Notes: generated by a model not told the origin, from the letters alone. A stretch of DNA of 24,371 nt from Candidatus Methanomethylophilaceae archaeon (GCA_017455785.1 JAFSYZ010000112.1:1-24371); one strand, 5' to 3'; numbered from the stretch's first letter, positions 7,016 through 15,241 are shown. Made by a program: numbers and translations.

Positions 7016-9588
7016 CGGCATATCAGGATGAGGACATACTGAAGTTCTGGGAGGAGATACTGAGCAACGATACGTACCGTTTGAAGATAGCGGAGGTTCA
7101 GGACAATTATCGTGAGAGGAAGAGCCTGTTCGTTCAGTATGCCGATATAGACGTATACAACCCGGATTTCGCCTCCTATATCCTCGAGAAACCCGACAGA
7201 TGCATCAGACTTGGAGAGGCGGCGGTCAAGAAGAAGATGCCCGCCTCATGGGATCCTGCAAATACCATAAACCTAAGGGTGGAGAAGCTCCCCAGGGATG
7301 CCCATGTGGAGATCAGGAACCTGAGGGCCTCGCATCTCGGAAGACTGGTGGCAGTGGACGGTCTGGTCAGGAAGGCTACCATCCCCAAACCGAAGATGAT
7401 AAACGCCCACTACATCTGCGCCAGATGCGGTGCGGACATCTGGGTGCCGCAGAAGGGGATGTACGCCAAAGAACCCGTTATGTGCATAAACGATGCATGC
7501 AACAAGGCCGCACTGAGATTCAATCTAGAACAGGAGACATCCGTTTTCTCGGATACACAGAAGATCGAGATCCAGGAGAATCCAGAGGGACTCAGGGGAG
7601 GGGCACAGCCCGAGAGGATCACAGGTTTCATCGAGGATGACATCTCAGGAAAGATAACGCCGGGGAACAGGGTCACGCTCAACGGTATACTGAGGCCGTC
7701 GGAGAAGGCCGACCGTGACAAATCCACAATTTTCGACGTGTTCATCGATATCCTTTCCGTGGAGTACACGCAGGAGGAATACGATGAGGTGGAGATCACG
7801 GAGGAAGATGAGAAGAAGATATTGGAGATGTCCAATGATCCCGAGTTCTTCAACAAGCTCACCCAATCCATCGCACCCACCATCTTCGGTATGAACGAGA
7901 TCAAACAGGCCGTGGCGTTGCAGCTGTTCGGCGGGACGCAGAAGCAGTTGGATGACGGTACGGTGCAGAGGGGGGACATACACATCCTGATGGTCGGAGA
8001 CCCCGGAGTGGCGAAGTCGCAGATCCTGTCCTACATGAGCAGACTGTCTCCCAGGGGTATCTACGCATCCGGTAAATCGGCATCCGCAGCGGGTCTCTGC
8101 GTCAGCAGGGACACGTATATCCTGAAGGAGAGCGGTGAGATCGAGATGATCGGCGACTTCGTCGATGCAAGGATGGACTCACCGGAGGAGTACAGGCCGG
8201 GCATCTGGAGGCAGGCCATCGATCCTGTCAGCATACAGTCCATAGGCGACCTGGGTTCGGTCAGATACCTTCCGGTCACGTACGTATGGAAGATAAAGAC
8301 TCCCGAGAAACTATACAGGATAACGGTCGGAGGGTCATCGCTGATGATGACTCCAGAGACCAAGATACAGGCGATGAAGGGTCCGATATTCGACTGGGTG
8401 GAGGCAAAGGACCTCGCCCTTGGTGATCTCGTATCGACGGTCAGGGATAACATGCGCCTGTTGCCGATAACGGAGATCGAGGTACTGGTGGATGACATGC
8501 CTGAATACGTGTACGATCTCACGATAGAGCCGTCACATGCCTTCATCGGTAACGGTTTCGTCATACACAACACCGCAGCAGCGGTGAAGGATGATTTCGG
8601 GGACGGGAGATGGACACTCGAGGCAGGAGCACTCGTCCTTGCGGATAAGGGATTGGCCTGTATCGATGAGTTGGACAAGATGACCGCACAGGACAGGTCG
8701 TCATTGCATGAGGCGATGGAATCGCAGAAGATATCCGTCGCCAAGGCGGGTATAACTGCGACACTTCAGAGCAGGTGCTCGTTGTTGGCTGCGGCGAACC
8801 CCAAGATGGGAAGGTTCGACCCCACCGAGAAGATCGTAGGTCAGATAGATCTGCCTCCCGCACTCATGTCGCGTTTCGATCTCATATTCACACTGTACGA
8901 CAAGCCCGATACCGAAAACGACACCCGTCTGTCGAAACATGTGCTGAACTCCCAGAGGAGGGGAGAGGTCAGGAACTCCAAATACGAGAACATCAAAGGC
9001 GTCGACAAGGAGAAGATCCTGGAGGACACCAACAACCTGGAGCCGATCTACAGTCAGGAGATCATCAGGAAGTACGTTTCCTATGCGAAACAGAACTGCT
9101 TCCCGATCATGAGCGATACCGCCTTCAAAATGATACAGGACGAGTATCTCAATATCAGGACCCTAGGCAATGCCGAGAACCAGGTCACCATCACCGCCAG
9201 GCAGCTGGAGGCGTATGTACGTCTTTCGGAGGCTTCGGCGAAATCAAGGCTGAGCCCCATCGTCGACGACAGGGATGCGACGATAGCGATCAATCTTGTA
9301 AGATTCTATCTGGAGAAGGTCGCGAAATCCGGTGACAGCTACGATGTGGATATGTTCGGTAACGATTTCAGCAAGAAGGACAGGGACAAGCGCAAGGCGT
9401 TAGAGGAGATAAGGAAGGAGATACTGGAGGATATACGTATGGATCCCTATGGCACAGGTATGACCGTGGAACAGATCTGTCTCAACCATCCGGACCTGAC
9501 CTCGTCACAGGTCAAATCGATGATCAACGTCCTTGCCCAGAGCAACGATATCTACGAATACGAGGATGGGAAATGGAAGGCGGTATGA
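7012..9588 (+). CDS. mcm: Replicative DNA helicase MCM, with mini-intein
   Basis: MCM is the hexameric 3'-5' helicase that unwinds DNA at archaeal replication forks. The precursor is 858 residues; removing a 158-residue intein leaves 700, a normal archaeal MCM length. It has the N-terminal domain with a zinc site (Cys136, Cys139, Cys158, Cys163), Walker A GDPGVAKS (329-336), Walker B CIDELDKM (Asp552, Glu553 of the precursor), a sensor with AAANPKMGRF, the arginine finger in ALMSRFDLIF, and a C-terminal winged helix. The intein sits between Walker A and Walker B, so an unspliced protein should be inactive. GGAGGTGA at 6997-7004, seven bases upstream, fixes the start over an ATG at 6976. The stop overlaps the DUF424 start. 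Confidence 0.97.
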   Translation: MTAYQDEDILKFWEEILSNDTYRLKIAEVQDNYRERKSLFVQYADIDVYNPDFASYILEKPDRCIRLGEAAVKKKMPASWDPANTINLRVEKLPRDAHVEIRNLRASHLGRLVAVDGLVRKATIPKPKMINAHYICARCGADIWVPQKGMYAKEPVMCINDACNKAALRFNLEQETSVFSDTQKIEIQENPEGLRGGAQPERITGFIEDDISGKITPGNRVTLNGILRPSEKADRDKSTIFDVFIDILSVEYTQEEYDEVEITEEDEKKILEMSNDPEFFNKLTQSIAPTIFGMNEIKQAVALQLFGGTQKQLDDGTVQRGDIHILMVGDPGVAKSQILSYMSRLSPRGIYASGKSASAAGLCVSRDTYILKESGEIEMIGDFVDARMDSPEEYRPGIWRQAIDPVSIQSIGDLGSVRYLPVTYVWKIKTPEKLYRITVGGSSLMMTPETKIQAMKGPIFDWVEAKDLALGDLVSTVRDNMRLLPITEIEVLVDDMPEYVYDLTIEPSHAFIGNGFVIHNTAAAVKDDFGDGRWTLEAGALVLADKGLACIDELDKMTAQDRSSLHEAMESQKISVAKAGITATLQSRCSLLAAANPKMGRFDPTEKIVGQIDLPPALMSRFDLIFTLYDKPDTENDTRLSKHVLNSQRRGEVRNSKYENIKGVDKEKILEDTNNLEPIYSQEIIRKYVSYAKQNCFPIMSDTAFKMIQDEYLNIRTLGNAENQVTITARQLEAYVRLSEASAKSRLSPIVDDRDATIAINLVRFYLEKVAKSGDSYDVDMFGNDFSKKDRDKRKALEEIRKEILEDIRMDPYGTGMTVEQICLNHPDLTSSQVKSMINVLAQSNDIYEYEDGKWKAV
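8098..8571 (+). mobile_element. 158-residue mini-intein in MCM
   Basis: The extein reads ...SASAAGL / TAAAVKDDFGDG... across the insert, exactly as in uninterrupted MCMs. The intein starts at Cys1 (block A, CVSRDTYIL) and ends with block F/G (VYDLTIEPSHAFIGNGFVIHN split as VYDL, His147, His157, Asn158), followed by Thr+1. No LAGLIDADG endonuclease is present: blocks A and B are joined to F and G by a short linker. Block B (LMMTPETKI, residues 82-90) has Thr88 where the TxxH histidine that assists the first splicing step normally stands. Confidence 0.92.
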
Positions 9589-9881
9589 TGATCTACGTAC
9601 GTATACACTCCAACCGTGACGAGAGGATCCTGGCGGCCTGCGACGAGGATGTCCTGGGGAACACCTACAGAGGCAACGGGATGATGATAACCGTCAACGA
9701 CGAATTCTACAACGGTGAACTCGTACCCGAGGAAGCTTTCGTCGAGAGGATGCGCTCCGCGACGATAATGAACCTCGTAGGTGAGAGGACGATATCGCTG
9801 GCGATCGAGAACGGGTTCGTGGACGAGGATTGCGTACTCGTGATAGGCGAGACCAAGCACGCACAGGTAGTGAAGGGCTGA
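9585..9881 (+). CDS. DUF424 family protein
   Basis: The 98-residue product matches the archaeal DUF424 family, with YVRIHSNRDERILAACDEDV at the start, FYNGELV and a NLVGERTISLAIENGFV helix in the middle, and an HAQVV end. The molecular function is unknown; the gene is widespread in archaea and often sits with translation or ribosome-biogenesis genes. The ATG at 9585 overlaps the mcm stop (ATGA); 9588 is an equally possible start, and 9573 is less likely. The stop overlaps the nmd3 ATG (TGATG), so mcm, this gene and nmd3 are translated in series. Confidence 0.85.
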   Translation: MMIYVRIHSNRDERILAACDEDVLGNTYRGNGMMITVNDEFYNGELVPEEAFVERMRSATIMNLVGERTISLAIENGFVDEDCVLVIGETKHAQVVKG

Positions 9882-10906
9882 TGTTCTGCGTCAAATGCGG
9901 AAAGGAGGACGTTGACACCATCAACGGTCTTTGCATGGAATGCTTCCTCAACGGAAGGAAGTTGGTCACCATGCCTCATCATGTCGATCTCATCAAATGT
10001 TCCAACTGCGGGGAATACGCCCTCAGGGACCAGTGGCTGAAGGTATCGCAGGATGACGCTATCCTAGAGATAGCCATGAACACGGCGATGATCATACCTG
10101 AGGCGAGACTGGTGTCCGTCGGACAGATGATCGAGAGGCAGGACGAGAAGAACTTCGTCGTCCACGTACAGTTCGATCTCGATGTAAACGGTGTGATGAC
10201 CGGGGACGAGGACAGCACCATCGTGCGTCTGAAGAACGGCGTATGCAAGAGATGTTCCAGGCAGCTCGGCAGCTATTACGAGGCGATAATACAGCTCCGC
10301 AGCGGCGAACGCAATCTCGACGAGGACCTGAGGGAGGAGGTCGTCAGATACGTCCGCAGGTCCGTCGATGACATGGCCAGGAACAACCGCGATCTGTTCA
10401 TCACGAAGATACAGAAGGCGATCGGTGGAGTGGATTTCTACCTCTCGTCCACAGCGATGGGCAGGTCGATCACGAGGGAGTTGGTGGACAGGTACGGAGC
10501 GGAGGAGAAGGAATCCGCATCGTTGGTGGGACAGACCTCCGACGGACAGGAGATGTACCGTGTGACCTTCCTGGTCAGATTGCCGGGTTATCATGTCGGT
10601 GACATAGTCCAATACAACGGTAAGCCGCATCTGCTCAGTGCGGTCAGCAGGAACGGCGGCCGTGTGATAGACCTTAACAGTTTCCGTGACATACCTGTGA
10701 AGAAGACCGAGCTTCAGGATATGAGGGTCATCTGCAAGCGTGACGAGATCCCGGAGACCACCGTGGTATCCGTATCCGATAAGGAGATTCAGGTGCTGCA
10801 CCCCCGCAACTACAATACGATAGACCTCCGCATACCCGAGGGACAGGAGATCGGGGATACGGTAAAGGTATTAGAACTGGAAGAGGAATTATTCTTCGTA
10901 CCGTGA
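9881..10906 (+). CDS. nmd3: NMD3 family ribosome-biogenesis protein
   Basis: In eukaryotes NMD3 is the nuclear export adaptor of the large ribosomal subunit. The archaeal homologue lacks the export signal and is thought to act in large-subunit maturation. The 341-residue product has the diagnostic series of CxxC zinc motifs: Cys3/Cys6, Cys18/Cys21, the KCSNCGEY pair and the VCKRCSRQ pair, followed by a mixed alpha/beta domain with LVRLPGYHVGDIV. The start at 9881 lies in the TGATG overlap with DUF424; upstream in-frame Met codons would add residues unlike the family. The next gene starts four bases after its stop. Confidence 0.92.
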   Translation: MFCVKCGKEDVDTINGLCMECFLNGRKLVTMPHHVDLIKCSNCGEYALRDQWLKVSQDDAILEIAMNTAMIIPEARLVSVGQMIERQDEKNFVVHVQFDLDVNGVMTGDEDSTIVRLKNGVCKRCSRQLGSYYEAIIQLRSGERNLDEDLREEVVRYVRRSVDDMARNNRDLFITKIQKAIGGVDFYLSSTAMGRSITRELVDRYGAEEKESASLVGQTSDGQEMYRVTFLVRLPGYHVGDIVQYNGKPHLLSAVSRNGGRVIDLNSFRDIPVKKTELQDMRVICKRDEIPETTVVSVSDKEIQVLHPRNYNTIDLRIPEGQEIGDTVKVLELEEELFFVP

Positions 10907-10910
10907 TAAG

Positions 10911-11888
10911 ATGCTGACGACAAGGACGCCATTCAGAGTGAGTTTCTGTGGGGGAGGTTCCGATCTTCCCGAGTTCTACAGGAAATACGGGGGTTGTGTA
11001 CTCAGCACGTCCATCGACAAGTACATCTACATCACCATGATGGGTTCCTTCTATTCCGACAGGATACTTGTGAAGTACTCGCAGGTTGAGAATGTGTCAT
11101 CCCCGCAGAAGATAGGGCACAAGATCTTCAGGGACGTGTTCACCAGATACGGCATAAACGGAGTGGATGTGAACAGTCTTGCAGATGTGCCAGCAGGTAC
11201 GGGGTTGGGATCATCGAGTACCTTCACAGTAGGTCTTGTCAATGCCGTGAGGACGTATCTCGGGATGGAAGTGACCAAGGAGGGCCTTGCCGCCGAGGCA
11301 TGCGAGACCGAGATAGAGAGGCTGAAGGGCCCCATAGGGAAGCAGGACCAGTACGCAGCTGCATACGGTGGCATGAACTTCATCAGGTTCAATAAGGATG
11401 ATACCGTGGATGTGGAGCCCGTCAGGATATCAGCAGAGGCGAAAAGGGAGCTCAACGACAGGCTGATGATGTTCTATCTCGGAGGCACAAGGAAGGCCGA
11501 CGACGTCATGAGTACCTATTCAGGGGGTTCGTCTGATGACAACAGGATCTCCCTCTGCAAGTTGACCGAGCGTCTGAAATGCGAACTGGAGAAGAACAAC
11601 ATCGATTCACTCGGAAGGATCCTGGATGAGGGTTGGAGATTGAAGAGAGGCATCTCCTCAAGTATATCATCCGACCTGATCGACGTCGCATACCAGAAAG
11701 CATTGGATGCGGGAGCGGTTGGCGGGAAACTGCTTGGTGCCGGAGGCAACGGATTCATGCTCCTGTACGTCGGACAGAGGGAGAAGGCCGCCGTCAGGGA
11801 AGCGCTGTCCGACTTCAGGGAGATGCCGTTCAGATTCGATGAATGCGGTTCGACGGTCGTCTACACCGATGAGAACCACATGAACTGA
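10911..11888 (+). CDS. GHMP-family sugar kinase (HddA-like)
   Basis: This is a small-molecule kinase of the GHMP fold, closest to D-glycero-D-manno-heptose 7-phosphate kinase-like proteins (CGGGSDLPEFYRKYGG at residues 13-28). The ATP loop is PAGTGLGSSSTFTVG (94-108), and GPIGKQDQYAAAYGG (140-154) matches the sugar-kinase subgroup. The third motif reads KLLGAGGNGF, with Asn280 where Gly is usual. The likely reaction is phosphorylation of a sugar phosphate destined for nucleotide-sugar synthesis; the exact sugar cannot be read. It begins four bases after nmd3 with no clear ribosome-binding site and is followed by two glycosyltransferases, which supports a role in surface glycan or glycolipid synthesis. 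Confidence 0.85.
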   Translation: MLTTRTPFRVSFCGGGSDLPEFYRKYGGCVLSTSIDKYIYITMMGSFYSDRILVKYSQVENVSSPQKIGHKIFRDVFTRYGINGVDVNSLADVPAGTGLGSSSTFTVGLVNAVRTYLGMEVTKEGLAAEACETEIERLKGPIGKQDQYAAAYGGMNFIRFNKDDTVDVEPVRISAEAKRELNDRLMMFYLGGTRKADDVMSTYSGGSSDDNRISLCKLTERLKCELEKNNIDSLGRILDEGWRLKRGISSSISSDLIDVAYQKALDAGAVGGKLLGAGGNGFMLLYVGQREKAAVREALSDFREMPFRFDECGSTVVYTDENHMN

Positions 11889-11907
11889 TACGATTCCCGC
11901 GTATCTG

Positions 11908-11915
11908 TTAATATA
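11908..11915 (+). promoter_or_regulatory. TATA-like box before the first glycosyltransferase
   Basis: TTAATATA lies 26-33 bases before the ATG at 11941, consistent with a separate leaderless transcript for the glycosyltransferase/DedA genes. Confidence 0.45.
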
Positions 11916-11940
11916 CTGTCGCGTCGATGGGTAAACGGAA

Positions 11941-13074
11941 ATGAAGGTCGCTATAGTAACCGATAGTTACCATCCGACCAGGGATGGGGTCGTTGCCTGC
12001 ATTGACATAATGGAGGGCGTTCTCAATTCCAACGGGGTGGAGACACAGATAATCGCCCCTGATCCAGGAAAGGGAGGGGAGCACAGGGACGGTGTCATTT
12101 ATTTCAAATCCGTTTCTTTTAGAAGCTATCCCGGTTACTTCGTACCGATCTATCCATCACATACCAAGAGGATCATGAAGCAGGTCAAGCCCGACATCGT
12201 GCATATCCAGGGTGTGGCATTGATGGCCTTGAAAGGGGTGATATCGGCACACAGATTAGGCATCCCGGTGATAATGACGTTCCATACGATGGTCGGTGAC
12301 ACCATGAAGTACTACTCACCGATCAAGATGTCCCAGAAGACCGGTGAGAAGCTGGTGTGGAAGTATCTGCGTTACATGACCAAGTGGGTGGATGCCATAG
12401 TCGCACCCTCGCAGGCCACCGCTGATGAACTGGTGGAGAAGGGGATCAAGGTCAAGGATATCAGGGTCATCCCCACACCGGTGGACAGGGAGAGGTTCTC
12501 ACCCGATGTTGACGGTACTCCTATAAGGGAGAGATACGGCCTTCAGGACAAGAGAGTGATAGTCTGCGTAGGAAGGGTCTCTTTTGAGAAGAACGTGGAC
12601 ATACTGATCAGGGCGTTGAAACTGTTGGATGACGATGTCTGTCTTCTGGTCGTCGGAAAGGGTCCTGCCATGGACTCCCTCAGGGAGTTGGCCGATGAGC
12701 TGGGTCTTTCCGATCGTGTCACATTGACCGGTTTCGTTCCGGATGAGGAACTGGTGATGCATTACGCAGCGGCGGATGTCGCCGCTGTGGCATCCAGGTT
12801 CGAGACGCAGTGCCTATGCGCTCTGGAGTCCATGTCCTGCGGTATACCTACCGTCTGTGCGAAGGCGAGGGCCTTCGAGGATTACATCAGGGACGGTGAG
12901 AACGGCTTCCTCTTTGAGGATTCCGTCGAGGACTGTGCGGACAGACTCAGGAAGGCCTTGGATGCGGACGATGAACTCAGACAGAAGGCCATGGAGACTG
13001 CATCCGAGTTCTCGGTCCCGATGTTCCTGAGCAGGATGATCGAACTGTACAACGACTGTCTGAAGAAGGAGTGA
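11941..13074 (+). CDS. GT4-family glycosyltransferase (diacylglycerol glucosyltransferase-like)
   Basis: The 377-residue product has the two-domain GT-B fold. The N-terminal acceptor domain starts IVTDSYHPTRDGV and contains PDIVHIQGV and MTFHTMVGD. The C-terminal nucleotide-sugar domain has VCVGRVSFEKNVDILI, LTGFVPDEEL and the donor-binding ETQCLCALESMSCGIP motif of GT4 enzymes. It resembles membrane glycolipid glucosyltransferases that add a sugar to a diacylglycerol-type lipid; in an archaeon the acceptor would be an ether lipid. No signal peptide or membrane helix is seen, so it should be cytoplasmic or membrane-associated. A TATA-like box 26-33 bases upstream suggests its own leaderless promoter. 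The DedA-like gene begins four bases after its stop. Confidence 0.87.
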   Translation: MKVAIVTDSYHPTRDGVVACIDIMEGVLNSNGVETQIIAPDPGKGGEHRDGVIYFKSVSFRSYPGYFVPIYPSHTKRIMKQVKPDIVHIQGVALMALKGVISAHRLGIPVIMTFHTMVGDTMKYYSPIKMSQKTGEKLVWKYLRYMTKWVDAIVAPSQATADELVEKGIKVKDIRVIPTPVDRERFSPDVDGTPIRERYGLQDKRVIVCVGRVSFEKNVDILIRALKLLDDDVCLLVVGKGPAMDSLRELADELGLSDRVTLTGFVPDEELVMHYAAADVAAVASRFETQCLCALESMSCGIPTVCAKARAFEDYIRDGENGFLFEDSVEDCADRLRKALDADDELRQKAMETASEFSVPMFLSRMIELYNDCLKKE

Positions 13075-13078
13075 TTGC

Positions 13079-13684
13079 ATGTTCTCGATAGGCCAGTGGA
13101 TGTACGATCTCTTCGGACCCTACGGCTCTGTCGGTGTCATCATATTCGTGTTCCTGGTGTTCTACATCGATTCGGTCATCTTCCCGACGTTACCGGAGAT
13201 ATTCTTCATAATGGGGTTCATGTACAACCCATCCGTACCATGGGGTCTGGTGATGCTGCTCACCGCGATCGTATCGGAGATCGCAGGTGTATCCACCTTG
13301 TATTTCATCGTGGAGTACATCCACGTACCGAAGAAACTGAAGTTCATCGCCAACAAGTATGCGGAATTCCTTGTGGTGAGTGATGAACGCGCCATATTGA
13401 TCAACCGTTTCGCACCGATGATACCGTTCACCGGTGCCTTCTTAAGTCTGATAGACTCCTGGAAACTCAGCAGAGGTTTGTTCTATCTGGTCATAGGGTG
13501 TGTCATAAAGTACGGACTGATACTGTTGTTCGCCAATTTCTTCTATACATACTTCCAGGGTCCGGAAGCGGATTGGATCACGATAGGATTCGTCATCGGC
13601 ATCATGGCATTGAGCCTTGTGGCCACATACTTCAGGAAAAAGAAGGAGAGGAAGGAGAAGGAGGGCGAGCATGAAGGTTGTTGA
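13079..13684 (+). CDS. DedA/VTT-like integral membrane protein
   Basis: The 201-residue protein has about four to five hydrophobic segments (roughly residues 15-35, 42-60, 62-80, 125-155 and 163-183) and a strongly basic C-terminal tail (RKKKERKEKEGE). The features DSVIFPTLPEIFFIMGF and NRFAPMIPFTGAFLS match the two re-entrant regions of DedA/VTT proteins, which have been linked to lipid flipping and membrane homeostasis. AAGGAGTGA five bases upstream gives a clear start. It sits between two GT4 genes and overlaps the second by 14 bases, so a role in moving a lipid-linked glycan or glycolipid is a reasonable inference. Confidence 0.75.
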   Translation: MFSIGQWMYDLFGPYGSVGVIIFVFLVFYIDSVIFPTLPEIFFIMGFMYNPSVPWGLVMLLTAIVSEIAGVSTLYFIVEYIHVPKKLKFIANKYAEFLVVSDERAILINRFAPMIPFTGAFLSLIDSWKLSRGLFYLVIGCVIKYGLILLFANFFYTYFQGPEADWITIGFVIGIMALSLVATYFRKKKERKEKEGEHEGC

Positions 13685-14744
13685 TGTCAACCCGTATTTC
13701 TATCCATTGTTCGGCGGTATAGAGCACAGGATGCACCTGATCGCCAAGGAGATGGTGGCCAGAGGTCATGACGTGACCATCGTGACCGGACAGTTGGAAG
13801 GCACTGAACCCAGAGAGGAGTTCTCCGACGGTTATCATGTCATCAGACTGCCTTCATGGTTCATCAAGATCTACAATCCGCCGTACATCTCGTCCAAGGG
13901 ACTTCTTGAGACCCTGAACGGATTGGATGCGGATGTCGTCAACTTCAACTACAGATGGGCGCCGTCCTACAGCAAGGACATGCGTCATTATCAGGGCAAG
14001 AAGGTGTTCACATATCACAATATGTGGGGTGAGGGCATCGGGTGGCAGCACACGCTGTCCGAGATCAACGACAACAGGTTCAGGAAGACGTTGGACACCT
14101 TCGACCACATAATAGCTGTGAGCGACTACGTCAAGAGCGACCTGGTGAGGCGCGGGATAGACGAGAGCAGGGTGAATGTTGCCACACCGTTCTTGGAGAC
14201 GTTCCCCGAGGTATCCACCGAGGAGGGCGATTACATCCTTTCGCTAGGCAGATTGGTCCGCACCAAGGGATTGGATTATCTGATGCAGGCTATGAAGGAT
14301 GTGGATTGTAAACTCATCCTCTGCGGCAAGGGGCCTGATTTCAAACGTCTTCAGAAGGCGGTCAGGAGATACGGTCTGTCGGACAGGGTGGAACTGAAGG
14401 GATGGGTCTCCGAGGAGGAGAAGGCGGAACTCATCAAGAGGTGCAGATTCTTTGTCATGCCGTCCATTTACGAATCCTATGGTTTCGCGGCCATGGAGAT
14501 GATGTCATACGGGAAACCGTTGGTATGTACCGATGTGAACGGTCTCCCCGACACCGTCGGCGAGGGTGCCATCCTGGTGCCACCGAAAGACCCCAAGGCA
14601 TTGGCCGAAGCCATGAACAGGATGCTGTCCGATGATACGCTACGTAAGGATCTGGGTATGAAGGCCCGTAAAGAGTCCGAGGTACGTACGGTCAAGGCCA
14701 CGGTCGATGTCGTCGAGGACGTATACCGTAGGGTGATGGAGTAA
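13671..14744 (+). CDS. GT4-family glycosyltransferase
   Basis: The 357-residue product is a second GT-B enzyme of the GT4 group. The N-terminal domain begins VDVNPYFYPLFGGIEHRMHL, with the glycine-rich loop typical of the family. The C-terminal domain has ILSLGRLVRTKGLDYLMQAM, LKGWVSEEEK and the donor site ESYGFAAMEMMSYGKP. The acceptor and sugar cannot be inferred. An upstream in-frame ATG (13617) lies within the DedA-like gene and would add a basic peptide unlike the family, so 13671 is preferred; GGAGGGCGAG just before it can serve as a ribosome-binding site. The 14-base overlap indicates co-translation with the DedA-like gene. The frame ends with a tandem TAA TAG. Confidence 0.88.
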   Translation: MKVVDVNPYFYPLFGGIEHRMHLIAKEMVARGHDVTIVTGQLEGTEPREEFSDGYHVIRLPSWFIKIYNPPYISSKGLLETLNGLDADVVNFNYRWAPSYSKDMRHYQGKKVFTYHNMWGEGIGWQHTLSEINDNRFRKTLDTFDHIIAVSDYVKSDLVRRGIDESRVNVATPFLETFPEVSTEEGDYILSLGRLVRTKGLDYLMQAMKDVDCKLILCGKGPDFKRLQKAVRRYGLSDRVELKGWVSEEEKAELIKRCRFFVMPSIYESYGFAAMEMMSYGKPLVCTDVNGLPDTVGEGAILVPPKDPKALAEAMNRMLSDDTLRKDLGMKARKESEVRTVKATVDVVEDVYRRVME

Positions 14745-14777
14745 TAGTCCTTTTCTTACCTATAATACAAGGGGCAT

Positions 14778-14786
14778 CTTTATATA
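14778..14786 (+). promoter_or_regulatory. TATA box for the L7Ae-S28e-L24e-ndk operon
   Basis: CTTTATATA predicts transcription start near 14811, giving a leader of roughly 50 bases before the L7Ae ATG. That is unusually long for this window and contains the structured element at 14826-14850. Confidence 0.65.
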
Positions 14787-14825
14787 GGGTAAGGAGCTAA
14801 TCCGTTTGCTCTTTAGAGCCAATGA

Positions 14826-14850
14826 ATGATGAGGGCGCGTAAGCGTCTGA
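14826..14850 (+). promoter_or_regulatory. Kink-turn-like hairpin in the L7Ae leader
   Basis: Bases 14834-14838 pair with 14843-14847 (one G-U pair) around a GTAA (GNRA) tetraloop. Directly below the stem are G14833-U14848, then the tandem sheared pairs A14832-G14849 and G14831-A14850, with GAU (14828-14830) as the three-base bulge. The same bases spell a C box (ATGATGA, 14826-14832) and a D box (CTGA, 14847-14850). These are the contacts L7Ae recognises in kink-turns. The outer stem is weak, so it may be a kink-loop. AGAGGT, the ribosome-binding site, begins two bases later. Confidence 0.55.
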
Positions 14851-14864
14851 AAGAGGTAATTGAA

Positions 14865-15230
14865 ATGTCTGTATTTGTTAAGTTTGAGACACCGAAAGAG
14901 CTGTCAGACAAAGCCTACAACCTTGCAGAGATGGCAAGGGACGGCGGCAAGATCAAGAAGGGAACCAATGAGGTCACCAAAGCTGTTGAGAGAGGAGAGG
15001 CAGCAATCGTCATCATGGCGGTCGATGTCGAGCCCCCAGAGATTCTCGCACACATGCCCGCACTCTGCGAAGAGAGGGGAGTTCCTTACGTGTACGTTCC
15101 CGCAAAGGCAGAGCTCGGTAACGCAATCGGACTTGAGAAGCCCACCGCATCCATCGCAATCATCGATGTCGGAAAGGGTAAGGCACTTTGTGACGAGATC
15201 GCAGAAGCAGTCAAGGCTCTGAAGAACTGA
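14865..15230 (+). CDS. rpl7ae: Ribosomal protein L7Ae
   Basis: L7Ae binds kink-turns in 23S rRNA, C/D-box and H/ACA guide RNAs and RNase P RNA. The 121-residue product has the family's [32 protein letters not shown] signature (split across residues 28-59), the basic RNA-binding helix, and [17 protein letters not shown]. In-frame ATGs at 14826 and 14829 would add 12-13 basic residues, but AGAGGT at 14852-14857 and the family N-terminus choose 14865. It leads an operon with S28e, L24e and Ndk. The leader hairpin suggests that L7Ae binds and represses its own mRNA, as reported for another archaeon. Confidence 0.95.
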   Translation: MSVFVKFETPKELSDKAYNLAEMARDGGKIKKGTNEVTKAVERGEAAIVIMAVDVEPPEILAHMPALCEERGVPYVYVPAKAELGNAIGLEKPTASIAIIDVGKGKALCDEIAEAVKALKN

Positions 15231-15241
15231 TGGTGGTTTGA

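Noticed and set aside
8098..8571. Homing endonuclease within the MCM intein
   Set aside because: The intein is only 158 residues and no LAGLIDADG-type motif is present.
10064..10801. 245-codon minus-strand frame
   Set aside because: Antisense to nmd3, with no recognisable domain, ribosome-binding site or promoter.
14826..14850. Stand-alone C/D-box guide RNA in the L7Ae leader
   Set aside because: C and D boxes are only 14 bases apart with no C' or D' boxes, too short for a guide; a kink-turn leader element explains the same bases better.
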